Shown here: piece by piece, positions 1 through 8,719 of the stretch
Layout: each line of letters begins with the position of its first letter
Numbering within the stretch: position 1 is the first letter of the stretch
Assembly: GCF_015351475.1 (NCBI RefSeq)
Contig: NZ_JADKPR010000020.1
Coordinates: forward strand, 1 to 64,000
Reading direction: 5' to 3'
Source: Flavobacterium sp. HJJ
Lineage (GTDB): Bacteria > Bacteroidota > Bacteroidia > Flavobacteriales > Flavobacteriaceae
Length of the DNA stretch: 64,000 nucleotides
Translations under genes and position numbers: made by a program
The notes under the pieces: generated by a model
Seen by the model: only the letters and a program-made list of their open reading frames with translations
The model's database searches: none
What the model was told of the DNA's origin: nothing

Positions 1-255
1 TTATAATCATAAAAAAATACGTATCGTTTAATACAAGTGACTTTGAACTGCGCTAGTTACTGGTTATAACGAGAATCTTAGAAATAAATTTTATGATTTA
101 AAAGCACCGCAACCGATACAAAAAAACATTCCTGCTGTTTGAATTTAGTAATCAAAATCGCATATGTACACGATTTTTTATATATTTGAAATTAAGCTTC
201 TGCCTAAACAGCAGGGCGGTCATTTAAAACTAACATCTAAAAAAGAATAAAACAA

Positions 256-888
256 TTGAACACTATTCAATCATTGCCCCCCGATTTAAAATCAGTTATT
301 GGAACAGAAAAAATTGATTTTTCTATTCTTGCCAAGAGAAAACAGCCTTTAAAAAATTCCTTTGGACTTATCATTTTTGGAACCATCTGGACAGCATTTA
401 TCAGCATTTTTGTATTTGCTTTTATAGTCCCGCTTTTTAAGGGCGAAGAGGTTCATTTTAAAGTAAACGATGAACCGGTAACCGGCAGCTGGGAGAATTT
501 TGACCAAATGCTTGTTCCTACACTGTTGATTGGAGTTTTTGTTTTAATAGGAATAGGTATTTTAAGCAGCGGTTTTTACTCATTCTTTCAAAAAGGCGGT
601 AATTTTGTAGGCACTCCAAACAGACTGATTCATTACCGAAAAGGAACTATTACCACCTATGACTGGGAGCAGTTTTCAGGAAACATGGAAATAAACAGTA
701 AAAAAGAAGACATGTCAATGGAACTACGCACAGGGAAAATGGTAAGTGAAAAGAACAAACCCGATAAGTATGTTCCCGATGTCATTTATATTTCGGGAGT
801 TACTGATATTTTAGAAATCGAAAGAATATGCAGAAACAGAATTAAAGAAAATGATCCTACTCCTGCCGCTGCTGTTTCCTTTTTTTAA
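256..888 (+). CDS. Hypothetical two-segment inner membrane protein
   Basis: I do not recognise the family of this 210-residue protein. Two hydrophobic segments are visible, at about residues 36-60 and 86-111, followed by a soluble charged C-terminal half (about 115-210), so it is probably an inner-membrane protein with a cytoplasmic tail. The start is a TTG; the first in-frame ATG lies inside the second half of the protein and would remove the first membrane segment. A TATATTTG -7 element at 181-188 fits a promoter about 60 bp upstream. A strong hairpin terminator follows the stop codon, so the gene is probably transcribed alone. The function is unknown. Confidence 0.7.
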   Translation: MNTIQSLPPDLKSVIGTEKIDFSILAKRKQPLKNSFGLIIFGTIWTAFISIFVFAFIVPLFKGEEVHFKVNDEPVTGSWENFDQMLVPTLLIGVFVLIGIGILSSGFYSFFQKGGNFVGTPNRLIHYRKGTITTYDWEQFSGNMEINSKKEDMSMELRTGKMVSEKNKPDKYVPDVIYISGVTDILEIERICRNRIKENDPTPAAAVSFF

Positions 889-925
889 TATTTCAAAGTG
901 ATTGATACCGCAGAGTATTGACATC

Positions 926-964
926 AAAAAAGCCTAATCAGAATATTTTGATTAGGCTTTTTTG
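926..964 (+). terminator. Rho-independent terminator
   Basis: AAGCCTAATCA and TGATTAGGCTT form a perfect stem around a short loop and are followed by a T run. It ends the upstream membrane-protein gene and could also serve the converging gene on the minus strand. Confidence 0.85.
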
Positions 965-997
965 ATAATACTATTTTTACTGGAGTAAATTATGGAT

Positions 998-1843
998 TTA
1001 ATGGCTAGAACATCTAGAGCAAAGTACTAGTATCTTAATAATTGCAATTATTATAAAAATAACTGTCCTCGCAGAGATTCCAGATGAAGATCCTGATGAT
1101 TCCTGGTTAGCAATATTAGCAAAAACTGTTTCCCTGTTTCTAAGCAAAACGTCTGTTAGATTTTGATCATAAGCTTTATAACCAGCCATTGAGGATATAC
1201 ATGCCATCAAAAAATCAGACTGCCTGTTCGCATTATAGCGCTCAGTGATAATATTCGTCAGACTCCGCACTTTATCATCCATTTCGATAGAACTGAAAAA
1301 AGATAATAAATCATAAAAACTTCTGTACTGAATATATGAAATATCAGATTGATCTGTATTGACAGACTGAGTCAGCCTCATTAACAGAAAATCAATTTTA
1401 ACAATTAATTTTTTATTCAGCTGAAAAAGAGCATCTTCTGGAAAACAGTCTTTGTATTCAAAAACATCAGCGATAGTATCAAACTTGTTCTGGGATAAAT
1501 ATCCATCATAAAAAAGCACCAGATCATCTATAAGAAACTGATTGACAAAACCCTGAATTTTTTCAGAATCATATACTCTTTGTGGTGCAGGAAATTGGTG
1601 TCTCGAATAGTTTTTTTTAGAAAAAAGATTAAACAGAAGACGGTTTGAAACCACAAAATAGAGTTCTTGAGGGAATTCCTTGAATGCCAAAACCAGATTA
1701 TTGGCCGCATTAGTATCTATGTCAGGATTTATTCTTTTTTCAACATTAATCTGTTTTTCTATGCGGATTATTTCTTCTGGGGAAAAGGACTGGATATTGC
1801 TTTTATCAATCTTTAACTCTTCAAATAACTCAATTATATTCAT
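998..1843 (-). CDS. Hypothetical tail-anchored protein
   Basis: The 281-residue product matches no family I know. It is mainly alpha-helical and soluble, with a serine/glycine linker near residues 247-255 and a single hydrophobic segment at about 259-277 close to the C-terminus. This is the layout of a C-terminally anchored membrane protein facing the cytoplasm. It is transcribed divergently from the GrpE-like/Hsp70-like pair with only about 140 bp between the starts, so a functional link with that chaperone pair is possible but is inference from position only. A good promoter lies directly upstream. Confidence 0.7.
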   Translation of the reverse strand: MNIIELFEELKIDKSNIQSFSPEEIIRIEKQINVEKRINPDIDTNAANNLVLAFKEFPQELYFVVSNRLLFNLFSKKNYSRHQFPAPQRVYDSEKIQGFVNQFLIDDLVLFYDGYLSQNKFDTIADVFEYKDCFPEDALFQLNKKLIVKIDFLLMRLTQSVNTDQSDISYIQYRSFYDLLSFFSSIEMDDKVRSLTNIITERYNANRQSDFLMACISSMAGYKAYDQNLTDVLLRNRETVFANIANQESSGSSSGISARTVIFIIIAIIKILVLCSRCSSH

Positions 1844-1865
1844 ACTTTGTGCTAATTTTCAATCA

Positions 1866-1894
1866 CAAACATAGTCAATTTAAAGCTTTTGCAA
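1866..1894 (-). promoter_or_regulatory. Promoter of the tail-anchored protein gene
   Basis: On the minus strand TTG (1892-1894) and TATGTTTG (1866-1873) are separated by 18 bp, matching the Bacteroidota -33/-7 pattern. The ATG at 1843 follows after a leader of about 20 nt. Confidence 0.65.
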
Positions 1895-1981
1895 AACCTT
1901 TGATAAAAAATATTATTAGCAAATAACAACCTACAAAATAAATTGTAAATTGCCCATACCTAAAATCCAATTTAAAAATAT

Positions 1982-2269
1982 ATGAATGTAATAATAAACC
2001 AGCTGTTTGAAATTGAAAAAAAAGCGTTAGAACAAAACATTGATGGTTTTGAGCGAAATCTAAAAAGAATTTACCACGAATTGGAAGAAAAAGGATATAA
2101 AATAATAAATCCGCTGGGAACAAATTATGACGAAAGAGACAGTTCTATTGAAGCGAACATACTTAATTCGAATTCAAAAAAAATAACCAAAGTCATCAGA
2201 CCCACCATTTATAAAACAGAAAACGATACTTTTCAGCTGGTTCAGAAAGCAGTTGTAATCGTAGAATAA
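1982..2269 (+). CDS. Small GrpE-like protein
   Basis: This 95-residue protein sits 13 bp upstream of an Hsp70-like gene. Residues 44-95 resemble the C-terminal beta domain of GrpE nucleotide-exchange factors: a turn with YDERDSSIEAN, then VIRPTIYK and a terminal strand ending in QKAVVIVE. The N-terminal 40 residues form one predicted helix, much shorter than the long coiled coil of GrpE (usually about 180 residues). I infer a minimal exchange factor dedicated to the adjacent Hsp70 homologue. The similarity is by eye, so the family call is moderate. No clear TAnnTTTG element precedes it. Confidence 0.55.
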   Translation: MNVIINQLFEIEKKALEQNIDGFERNLKRIYHELEEKGYKIINPLGTNYDERDSSIEANILNSNSKKITKVIRPTIYKTENDTFQLVQKAVVIVE

Positions 2270-2282
2270 CAGCAAGCAGTAT

Positions 2283-4769
2283 ATGAAAAATATAAATATC
2301 GGAATTGATTTGGGAACAACCAATTCGGGAATTGCAAAATATGACAACGGTAAAATCAGTATTTACAAAAACCCTGTTGGTTTCAAAGACACCATTCCAT
2401 CTGTAGTTTCGTTCCGAAAAGGGCGGATTCAGATAGGCGAAAAAGCCAGAGAACACAGTGCGACAAATGCTGAAAATGTATTTTCGTCCTTCAAACGTAA
2501 AATGGGATCCGACGAAGTTTACTATATCAAAGACCTGGATAAAAACTGCAGCCCGATAGAACTGTCATCGATGGTTTTAAACGAGCTGGTTAATTTCGCT
2601 CAAGGCGAAAGTTTAAAATCGGCAGTAATTACGATTCCGGCTTCATTTGATACAATTCAGTCCAATGCTACCAAAAAAGCAGGATATCAGGCTGGTTTTG
2701 AGGAAATTGTTCTGCTTCAGGAACCAATTGCCGCCTGTCTGGCCTATTCCAATTCCTTGAATCTTGAAATTACCGAAGATAAAAAATGGCTGGTTTACGA
2801 TTTTGGAGGCGGTACTTTTGACATCGCATTAATCAATATCAATGAGCGAGAACTCAAGGTGTTTGATCATAAAGGCAATAATTTCCTTGGAGGCGTCGAT
2901 TTGGATACTTTATTTGTCGAGAAAATAATCTGCCCGAAAATAGAAAAACAGACTCAGGAAAAAAACCTTTGGGAGAAACTGATTTCCAAAGAAAATACAG
3001 ATTACAACAAGCTGTTTTTTGAGCTTCTTTTCAAAGCAGAAGAAGCCAAAAAAGAACTTTCGATAAAAGAAACTTCCAGCATAGAAGTTGATTTCGACGA
3101 ACTTTCCATCTCATTGGATCTGGACATTGCCCGAAAGGAATTTGAAGCAATCATCAAATCCAAATTTGAAGAATCCTTCCATCTGGTTGAAAAACTGATT
3201 AAAGATAATCTGTTAACCTTTTCGGACATCGAGCGCATTATCCTTGTCGGCGGTACAACTTACATTCCGTACATACGCCAGCAATTGCAGGAACGCACCC
3301 AAATTCAGGTGGAGACCAGTTTGGATCCGACAACAGCAGTAATCATAGGCGCAGCATATTATGCCGGTTCAAAACCTTCGGAATTAATCGAAGAAGAAAT
3401 TGTAAAAACACCTCAAATCGAGCAGAACAGTATTCAGGCCGAAACCATCTATGAACCACATTCTAAAGATTCGGAAGAACTGATCGTAGTTCTTTTGACA
3501 GAATCATTTGACGGTTATTACAGAATTATACGCGCTGACGGCGGTTTTGACACGGGTCTTTTGAAAGCAAGCAAAAAAATAGCCGAATTTGTTCCTCTGC
3601 TGGAAAAAACATCGAATCAGTTCACGCTGTTTTTATACGACAGTCAGCAAAAACAGGTATTCAGCAATGATTCTATCCAGATTACAAATGGACTTTACAG
3701 TATTTTAGGCCAGCCGATTCCTAATGACATCTGCCTTGAGCTGGATGAAGAATCCGGCAAAAGCCACATGGAAATTATCTTTAAGAAAAATGATATTCTG
3801 CCTTTAAAGAAAACGATTTATAAAACCTGCTCCAAAAACATTCTCAAAAACTCAGATCAAAAACTAATTATCAATGTCGTTGAAGGAAATGCGGGAAGCA
3901 TGGTCGGCAGTAATCAATCCATTGGTTACATCGAAATATCCGGAAGGGATTTTGACCAGGATTTAGTTAAAGGAATGGATATTGAACTTAATTTCAAAGT
4001 TTCGGAATCACGGGATTTAAGCATCGATGTTTATATCAGTGCATTAGATCTGGAAATAAACGAAGTCTTCAATCCGCATCAAAGAATGATTTCCATCGAC
4101 AAATTATCATCAGAAATCAAAAATGCCTTAGACGCTGTTACTGAAGAAATAAGAAATGAAGTTCAGAATGAAAATTATGAATATTTGGCCAAATTAAAAA
4201 GATCTGAAGAATCGCTGAGCATTCTTTACAATGAGGCATTGGAGAATAAAAATGATGCCATTACTGATAAAAAATATCAAATCGATGAGCTGAAAAAAAT
4301 CTATATTCAGGAATTTGATGATATTATCAGACACAAACATATACTATCTGAACTTGAAGAATACAACAAGATAAAAGACAGTTTTTCATTTTATATTGAA
4401 AAAGGAAGTCCGCGCCAAAAGGAAGAGTATGAAAAGATTATAAAAAACGAGAAGGAAATTCTGCAGTCCAACAATAAATATCTGATCCGCAAAAAAAATA
4501 AAGAACTGGAAAGCCTGCTGGAAAATATTTATAACAATCAGGACGAAAGCTATATAGACTATTTTTATTATCTGCGTTTTGAAGATCCGAGTATTTTCAA
4601 AGACCGCTCAAAACACAGTAAATTGATGGAACTGGGAGAAAAAGCAATCAATAATTCTAATTTAACCGAATTAAAATCAATCTGCCATCAGCTGTATAAT
4701 TTACTGATTGTTAAGCCCAAAAGAAAAGACGATTTCAATACATTTGACGGGAATCTTGGGATAAAATAA
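2283..4769 (+). CDS. Hsp70-family (DnaK-like) ATPase
   Basis: The N-terminal region of about 370 residues is a clear Hsp70 ATPase: phosphate-1 motif IGIDLGTTNSGIA (about 5-17), phosphate-2 motif VYDFGGGTFDIALI (about 171-184), and an adenosine motif ILVGGTTYIPYIR near 320. DnaK is about 640 residues; this protein has 828. After a linker come a degenerate beta-rich region (about 395-610) with a weakly DnaK-like substrate-binding segment, and a helical C-terminus (about 625-800) rich in charged residues. It forms an operon with the small GrpE-like gene and has no J-protein beside it. It is a specialised Hsp70 rather than the housekeeping DnaK; the substrate is unknown. Confidence 0.88.
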   Translation: MKNINIGIDLGTTNSGIAKYDNGKISIYKNPVGFKDTIPSVVSFRKGRIQIGEKAREHSATNAENVFSSFKRKMGSDEVYYIKDLDKNCSPIELSSMVLNELVNFAQGESLKSAVITIPASFDTIQSNATKKAGYQAGFEEIVLLQEPIAACLAYSNSLNLEITEDKKWLVYDFGGGTFDIALININERELKVFDHKGNNFLGGVDLDTLFVEKIICPKIEKQTQEKNLWEKLISKENTDYNKLFFELLFKAEEAKKELSIKETSSIEVDFDELSISLDLDIARKEFEAIIKSKFEESFHLVEKLIKDNLLTFSDIERIILVGGTTYIPYIRQQLQERTQIQVETSLDPTTAVIIGAAYYAGSKPSELIEEEIVKTPQIEQNSIQAETIYEPHSKDSEELIVVLLTESFDGYYRIIRADGGFDTGLLKASKKIAEFVPLLEKTSNQFTLFLYDSQQKQVFSNDSIQITNGLYSILGQPIPNDICLELDEESGKSHMEIIFKKNDILPLKKTIYKTCSKNILKNSDQKLIINVVEGNAGSMVGSNQSIGYIEISGRDFDQDLVKGMDIELNFKVSESRDLSIDVYISALDLEINEVFNPHQRMISIDKLSSEIKNALDAVTEEIRNEVQNENYEYLAKLKRSEESLSILYNEALENKNDAITDKKYQIDELKKIYIQEFDDIIRHKHILSELEEYNKIKDSFSFYIEKGSPRQKEEYEKIIKNEKEILQSNNKYLIRKKNKELESLLENIYNNQDESYIDYFYYLRFEDPSIFKDRSKHSKLMELGEKAINNSNLTELKSICHQLYNLLIVKPKRKDDFNTFDGNLGIK

Positions 4770-4783
4770 CAGTATAAATTTAA

Positions 4784-4858
4784 ACCATATAAGTCATTTA
4801 AGCACATTTAAGATTCAATTTTATTAGCTTCTTACTTGTATTAAATGACTTATATGGT
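4784..4858. terminator. Long inverted repeat between convergent genes
   Basis: Two perfect 18-bp arms, ACCATATAAGTCATTTAA (4784-4801) and its complement (4841-4858), enclose a 39-bp loop between the convergent Hsp70 and higA genes. It probably acts as a bidirectional 3' hairpin or terminator, although the T run is weak. I see nothing else in 4859-4954. Confidence 0.6.
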
Positions 4859-4954
4859 AAAAAAACATGTAGTTATTTTGTTCTTACTATTTTAAATCAC
4901 AACAAGATTTCAAATAATCTGTAATTCAAAATCTGAGTTTGTATTCTAAAAAAA

Positions 4955-5311
4955 TTAAGAACTGGGAAGAAATACCTCAGCCGGAAGACTAAAATAATCT
5001 TTCAGTTTTTTTGCCATTTTAAGAGTGATTTCACGTTTGCCTGAAAGCACTGCCGAAACGTGCCCTTTCGTACCTATTAAGGGTTCTAAATCTTTGTTTT
5101 TTAAACCCATTTCCTGCATTTTCATTTTGATAACTTCCAGCGCATCAAGTTCAGGCATAGGAAAATGTTTGTCCTCGAAATCTTTTATCAAAAGAAGTAA
5201 AACAGCTAGTTCATCATCTTCGGGTGTGCTGGGTTCAGCATGAAATATTTCCATTGCACGTTTTACAGCAATTTTATGTTCGGCTTCTGTTTTTATGACC
5301 TTCCAGTTCAT
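4955..5311 (-). CDS. higA: HigA-type antitoxin (HTH regulator)
   Basis: The 118-residue protein has a C-terminal XRE helix-turn-helix (about 67-110) with the HigA-like series LKNKDLEPLIGTKGHVSAVL and KREITLKMAKKL. Proteins of this family bind and neutralise the mRNA-cleaving HigB toxin and repress the higBA promoter. I chose the ATG at 5311; an upstream ATG in frame would begin inside the higB tail region and adds a hydrophobic stretch not typical of the family. It lies 16 bp downstream of a higB gene that carries a premature stop, so the antitoxin appears intact while the toxin is broken. Confidence 0.8.
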   Translation of the reverse strand: MNWKVIKTEAEHKIAVKRAMEIFHAEPSTPEDDELAVLLLLIKDFEDKHFPMPELDALEVIKMKMQEMGLKNKDLEPLIGTKGHVSAVLSGKREITLKMAKKLKDYFSLPAEVFLPSS

Positions 5312-5327
5312 TTTTTTATTTTTTATT

Positions 5328-5645
5328 TTACAGATGTAAATTTTCGTCAAACTCAATGGTTTCAACATCTATTTTATCATATTCTTTATGCGTTCCGAAC
5401 CAAATTGAATAACACGCTTTTCGTCTAAAATTGAATGAAACCACTAATCTAAAATCATTTCCTTTGATGTTAAAAACGACTCTTTGATTGTTTACTAAAC
5501 TTGCATTTCTGTAAACTTATTTGAGTTCATTAAAATTGTCAAAATCTTTTTTAGAAACTTCATTATACCATGTCAATAATTGATTTTTTGCAATTGGATA
5601 TTTTTGAGTATAGTAAATTATTGTGTTTCTGCTAATTATATTCAT
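5328..5645 (-). pseudogene. higB: HigB toxin gene with an in-frame stop
   Basis: Translating the minus strand from the ATG at 5645 gives MNIISRNTII...TWYNEVSKKDF, then a TAA at codon 43 (5517-5519), then, in the same frame, NNQRVVFNIKGNDFRLVV and WFGTHKEYDKIDVETIEF to a normal stop at 5328. Both halves match the HigB/RelE-type mRNA interferase family over its usual length of about 100 residues, and no base is missing. A single substitution at codon 43 would explain the stop. The distal part retains the conserved core, so inactivation is probably recent. The gene precedes higA and keeps a very good promoter. Confidence 0.85.
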
Positions 5646-5648
5646 TGT

Positions 5649-5679
5649 CAAAGATATAAAATTGTTTTCATTTTGCAAA
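5649..5679 (-). promoter_or_regulatory. higBA promoter
   Basis: On the minus strand TTTG (5676-5679) and TATCTTTG (5649-5656) are exactly 19 bp apart, the best -33/-7 match in the window. The higB ATG (5645) lies only 3 nt past the -7 element, so the transcript would be leaderless or nearly so. Confidence 0.75.
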
Positions 5680-5817
5680 CATTGTTTTGTCTTTCGATTC
5701 TAATTACTTTGAATTGAATCACCTGCTGAACAAAGTGATGAGAATTTACGATGCGAAGAATTTAGATAAGATTCTCAAAGATGTACAAATCTGCAATCTA
5801 GAATCGTTATTCTACAA

Positions 5818-6918
5818 TCAAACCGCCTCAAACATTTTTCCCGGCAGAGGCCGAATCACACCTTTCAATTCCATATTCAGCAGTAAACCAGAAATCCTGT
5901 AAATGGGAAAATCGCAGTGGAGTGCAATAATATCCATCTGTTCTTTACCTGTTTTCAAAAGATAATCATAGACTTTCTGCTCATCATCATCAAGGGTAAC
6001 AAACAATTGTTTTTGAACTGATTTATTCTCCTGTACAATATCCCAATTCAAGTTATAAATTAAGTCAGCTGCCGAAGTAATTACATTTGCTTTTTGAGTT
6101 TTAATCAGATTATTGCAGCCCTGACTGTATTTGTCAGTGGTGCGGCCTGGAACAGCAAATACATCTCGGTTATAATCATTGGCTATATTAGCAGTAATGA
6201 GCGAACCGCCTTTATCAGCAGATTCTATGACAATCGTGGCTTCGGACATTCCGGCAACGATGCGGTTGCGCCGAACAAAATTCTCTTTGTCGGGATTGGA
6301 AGTGCTCCAAAACTCAGTCATAAAACCGCCATTCTGTTCCATTTTGGCAACATACTTTTTATGGGGTTTGGGATAAATCTGGTTCAAACCATGAGCAACA
6401 ACGCCAATCGTCTGCAGATCAAGATCCATCGCGAACTGATGTGCCACTATATCAACACCATAAGCAAAACCGCTGACAATTATCGGATCCAGCGGAGCTA
6501 AATCTTCAATCAACTTTCGGCAGAATTCCGTTCCATAAGAAGTGATTTGGCGAGTCCCGACAATACTGATTATTTTGCGATTTTTCAAATCGATGTTCCC
6601 AGACGAAAATAGTAAAACTGGTCCGTCAATGCAGTGTTTTAATCGATCTGGATAACTGCTGTCCTGAAAACCTGACACGGCAATATTGTTCTTTTGAATA
6701 AAATCCAGTTCATTTTTGGCTTTATCAAAAATGGTTTTATCTTTGAAATTCTTCAGTAAAACCGTGCCTACACCATCAATGGAGGCAAGATGCTGGGATT
6801 TAGCTTTTAGAATATTTTCGGCTGTTTCAAAGTGAGTGAGCAGTTTTTTGGCCATAATGTCGCCAACGCCCTCTATCCGAAGTAAAGCCAATGTGTAAAA
6901 TAAATTTTCTTCTGACAT
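5818..6918 (-). CDS. dprA: DNA-processing protein DprA
   Basis: DprA loads RecA onto single-stranded DNA taken up during natural transformation. The 366-residue length is normal. The N-terminus carries a helix-hairpin-helix region (about 1-60: GVGDIMAKKLL, IDGVGTVLL). The Rossmann core follows with IVGTRQITSYG, VSGFAYGVDIVAHQFA and GVVAHGLNQIYP, then a GG-rich RNRIVAGMSEATIVIESADKGGSLITA segment (split here by function) typical of DprA. A winged-helix domain forms about the last 70 residues. Its presence suggests the organism can recombine incoming DNA, which is relevant to the tex insertions. The 170 bp between it and higB hold only a weak TTG-started frame. Confidence 0.95.
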   Translation of the reverse strand: MSEENLFYTLALLRIEGVGDIMAKKLLTHFETAENILKAKSQHLASIDGVGTVLLKNFKDKTIFDKAKNELDFIQKNNIAVSGFQDSSYPDRLKHCIDGPVLLFSSGNIDLKNRKIISIVGTRQITSYGTEFCRKLIEDLAPLDPIIVSGFAYGVDIVAHQFAMDLDLQTIGVVAHGLNQIYPKPHKKYVAKMEQNGGFMTEFWSTSNPDKENFVRRNRIVAGMSEATIVIESADKGGSLITANIANDYNRDVFAVPGRTTDKYSQGCNNLIKTQKANVITSAADLIYNLNWDIVQENKSVQKQLFVTLDDDEQKVYDYLLKTGKEQMDIIALHCDFPIYRISGLLLNMELKGVIRPLPGKMFEAV

Positions 6919-7088
6919 ATCTTACAATTATAAGACAAATTTTTGAATATCAGAAAGCTTTAAAAATTTAAAGCATTTCTTTTTTAGAATAAATACAAGA
7001 AATTGAGTTTTTTGCACATCAAAAATAAAACATAAACAACTGATTCAATAAAACATACAAATTGTTAATAAAAATTGTGAATAAAATT

Positions 7089-7117
7089 TTGATAACTATT
7101 CACGTTGCATAACTTTG
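7089..7117 (+). promoter_or_regulatory. Promoter of the HU-SPOR gene
   Basis: TTG (7089-7091) and TAACTTTG (7110-7117) are 18 bp apart. The ATG at 7123 follows 5 nt later. An in-frame TTG at 7105 lies between the two elements and cannot be the translation start. Confidence 0.65.
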
Positions 7118-7122
7118 TTAAC

Positions 7123-8106
7123 ATGAAAATAGAACTTTACATCGCGCAACTTTTATACCGTTACCAATGTGTAACTCTTCCTGGTTTTGGAGCTTTTTTG
7201 GCCGAAATCCAATCGGCACAGCTGCTTGAAAGCTCGCATTCTTTTTTCCCGCCAAAAAAGACAATTTCCTTTAATCCTCATATCAAAAACAATGATGGAT
7301 TATTGGCAAACCATATTGCTCAAACCGAAAAAACTTCATATGATTATGCCGTAAGCGCTATTGAATATGAGGTTTTGAACTGGAAAAAAGCATTACACGA
7401 AAACCGTACTTTATCAATAAAAAACATTGGTATCCTTAACTTGAATACCGAAAACAATATTCTTTTTACTCCAAATGAACAAACAAATTACAATGCAAAA
7501 TCTTTTGGATTGACCACATTTGTTTCACCAGCAATAAAAAGAGAAATTGAACTTCCAAAAACGGAAGTTATAGCGGAGATTCAAAAAACCGTAATCGAAG
7601 AAGAAAAACCTCTTTTCAATTTTATTCCGGAAACAGAAACAAGAAAAAATAATTCTTATCTAAAATATGCTGCTGTATTTGTAGTAGGACTTGCTGTTGC
7701 CGGATCTGTCGGATATCCCTTGTATCAAAATCAAATTGCGTCCGAAACTCTTTTAGTAGAAACTGCCGTGCAAAAAAAGGTGCAGAATAAAATACAGGAA
7801 GCAACTTTCTTTATACAGACACCAATTCCTGCGGTTACACTATCTTTAAAATCTGACAGTAAAGAAGCTGTCAAACTGCCTTATCACATTATGGCCGGCG
7901 CTTTCAGAAGTGAAGCAAATGCCCAAAAAAGATACAACCAATTGGTCGCCAAAGGTTATGATGCTAGAGTATTAGGTGTTAACAAAAACGGTTACTACCC
8001 TGTTTTATACGGAAGCTACAGCACTTTTGCAGAAGCAGAAAAAGACAAAAAAGAAATCATCGAAACTGATAATCCTCAAGCTTGGATTTTGATTCAGTCT
8101 TTGTAA
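7123..8106 (+). CDS. HU/CCDC81-domain and SPOR-domain membrane protein
   Basis: The 327-residue protein begins with an HU/CCDC81-like domain (about 1-60: LYIAQLLYRYQCVTLPGFGAFLAE) and a second related helical/strand region to about 130. A membrane segment lies at about 181-200 (LKYAAVFVVGLAVAGSVGYPLY), and a SPOR domain forms the last 75 residues (PYHIMAGAFRSEANAQKRYNQL...YPVLYGSYSTFAEA). SPOR domains bind denuded peptidoglycan at division sites, so the C-terminus should be periplasmic. The HU-like part in the cytoplasm could contact DNA or protein; this is inference. The start follows from the promoter. A terminator ends the unit. Confidence 0.85.
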   Translation: MKIELYIAQLLYRYQCVTLPGFGAFLAEIQSAQLLESSHSFFPPKKTISFNPHIKNNDGLLANHIAQTEKTSYDYAVSAIEYEVLNWKKALHENRTLSIKNIGILNLNTENNILFTPNEQTNYNAKSFGLTTFVSPAIKREIELPKTEVIAEIQKTVIEEEKPLFNFIPETETRKNNSYLKYAAVFVVGLAVAGSVGYPLYQNQIASETLLVETAVQKKVQNKIQEATFFIQTPIPAVTLSLKSDSKEAVKLPYHIMAGAFRSEANAQKRYNQLVAKGYDARVLGVNKNGYYPVLYGSYSTFAEAEKDKKEIIETDNPQAWILIQSL

Positions 8107-8122
8107 AAAATTTTAAAATACT

Positions 8123-8166
8123 AAATCCCGAAACAAACCAATATAAAATGGCTTGTTTCGGGATTT
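8123..8166 (+). terminator. Rho-independent terminator
   Basis: AAATCCCGAAACAA and its complement TTGTTTCGGGATTT surround a short loop and are followed by a T-rich tail. Confidence 0.85.
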
Positions 8167-8622
8167 TTGTTTTTCTAATGGACCCTAAATGATTTTAAGC
8201 CATTTCAGGCTGTTTTTCTTCAAAAACAAACCAAGACAGCTTTTGATGCCTAAAGCCCTTTAAAAGCACAAAAAAGCAGTTTTAGAATCTAAATTGAATC
8301 AAATCGTTAATACCGATTTTAGCCTGACAGATAAATTCAATTGTTTAATCACTTCGTTAGTCAAATTCATTCATACTTTCTTCAAATAATTTTCCATTCT
8401 CAATCTACTAATTTGATTTTTATTTTGCTGAATAAATACATACAGGACAGGGCATTCGTTTTAAGACTTTTAAATTCAATATACTCAAATTATAAAAAAA
8501 GGCACAAAGATGACACGGATTTAACCGATTTTGCACTGACTCCTGCTAAATTCCTAGCAGATTGTAAAATACCGTTTTCATTGTGATATAGTTTAAAAAT
8601 ACCTTTTACAAAAACTATAATA
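8167..8622. other. Gene-poor intergenic stretch
   Basis: I see no supportable gene. A TTG-started frame at 8341-8586 has no family features and no promoter-like sequence, and its composition is that of AT-rich spacer. Confidence 0.6.
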
Positions 8623-8663
8623 ATACAAAAACACCCACAGATTATAAAATTTAATCTATGGGC
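8623..8663 (-). terminator. Terminator of the TetR gene
   Basis: CCCAYAGATTA arms with one mismatch (8634-8644 and 8652-8662) are followed on the minus strand by a T-rich tail. Confidence 0.7.
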
Positions 8664-8674
8664 ATTTTTAGTTA

Positions 8675-8718
8675 CAATTAAAACTATATACTGATTAATC
8701 AGTCTATAGTTTTAATTG
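8675..8718. promoter_or_regulatory. 44-bp palindrome containing a TetR operator core
   Basis: The arms CAATTAAAACTATA and TATAGTTTTAATTG flank the 14-bp palindrome ACTGATTAATCAGT (8690-8703); only one symmetric pair is mismatched. The same 14-mer lies just upstream of the tetR ATG. The palindrome ends one base from the tetR stop. It could be a second operator, or a 3' hairpin in the tetR mRNA. Confidence 0.6.
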
Positions 8719-8719
8719 T

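Noticed and set aside
5687-5902. Open frame on the plus strand between higB and dprA
   Set aside because: It starts at TTG, overlaps the end of dprA on the opposite strand and shows no family features.
8341-8586. TTG-started frame in the gene-poor spacer
   Set aside because: No promoter, no recognisable domain, and composition of ordinary spacer.
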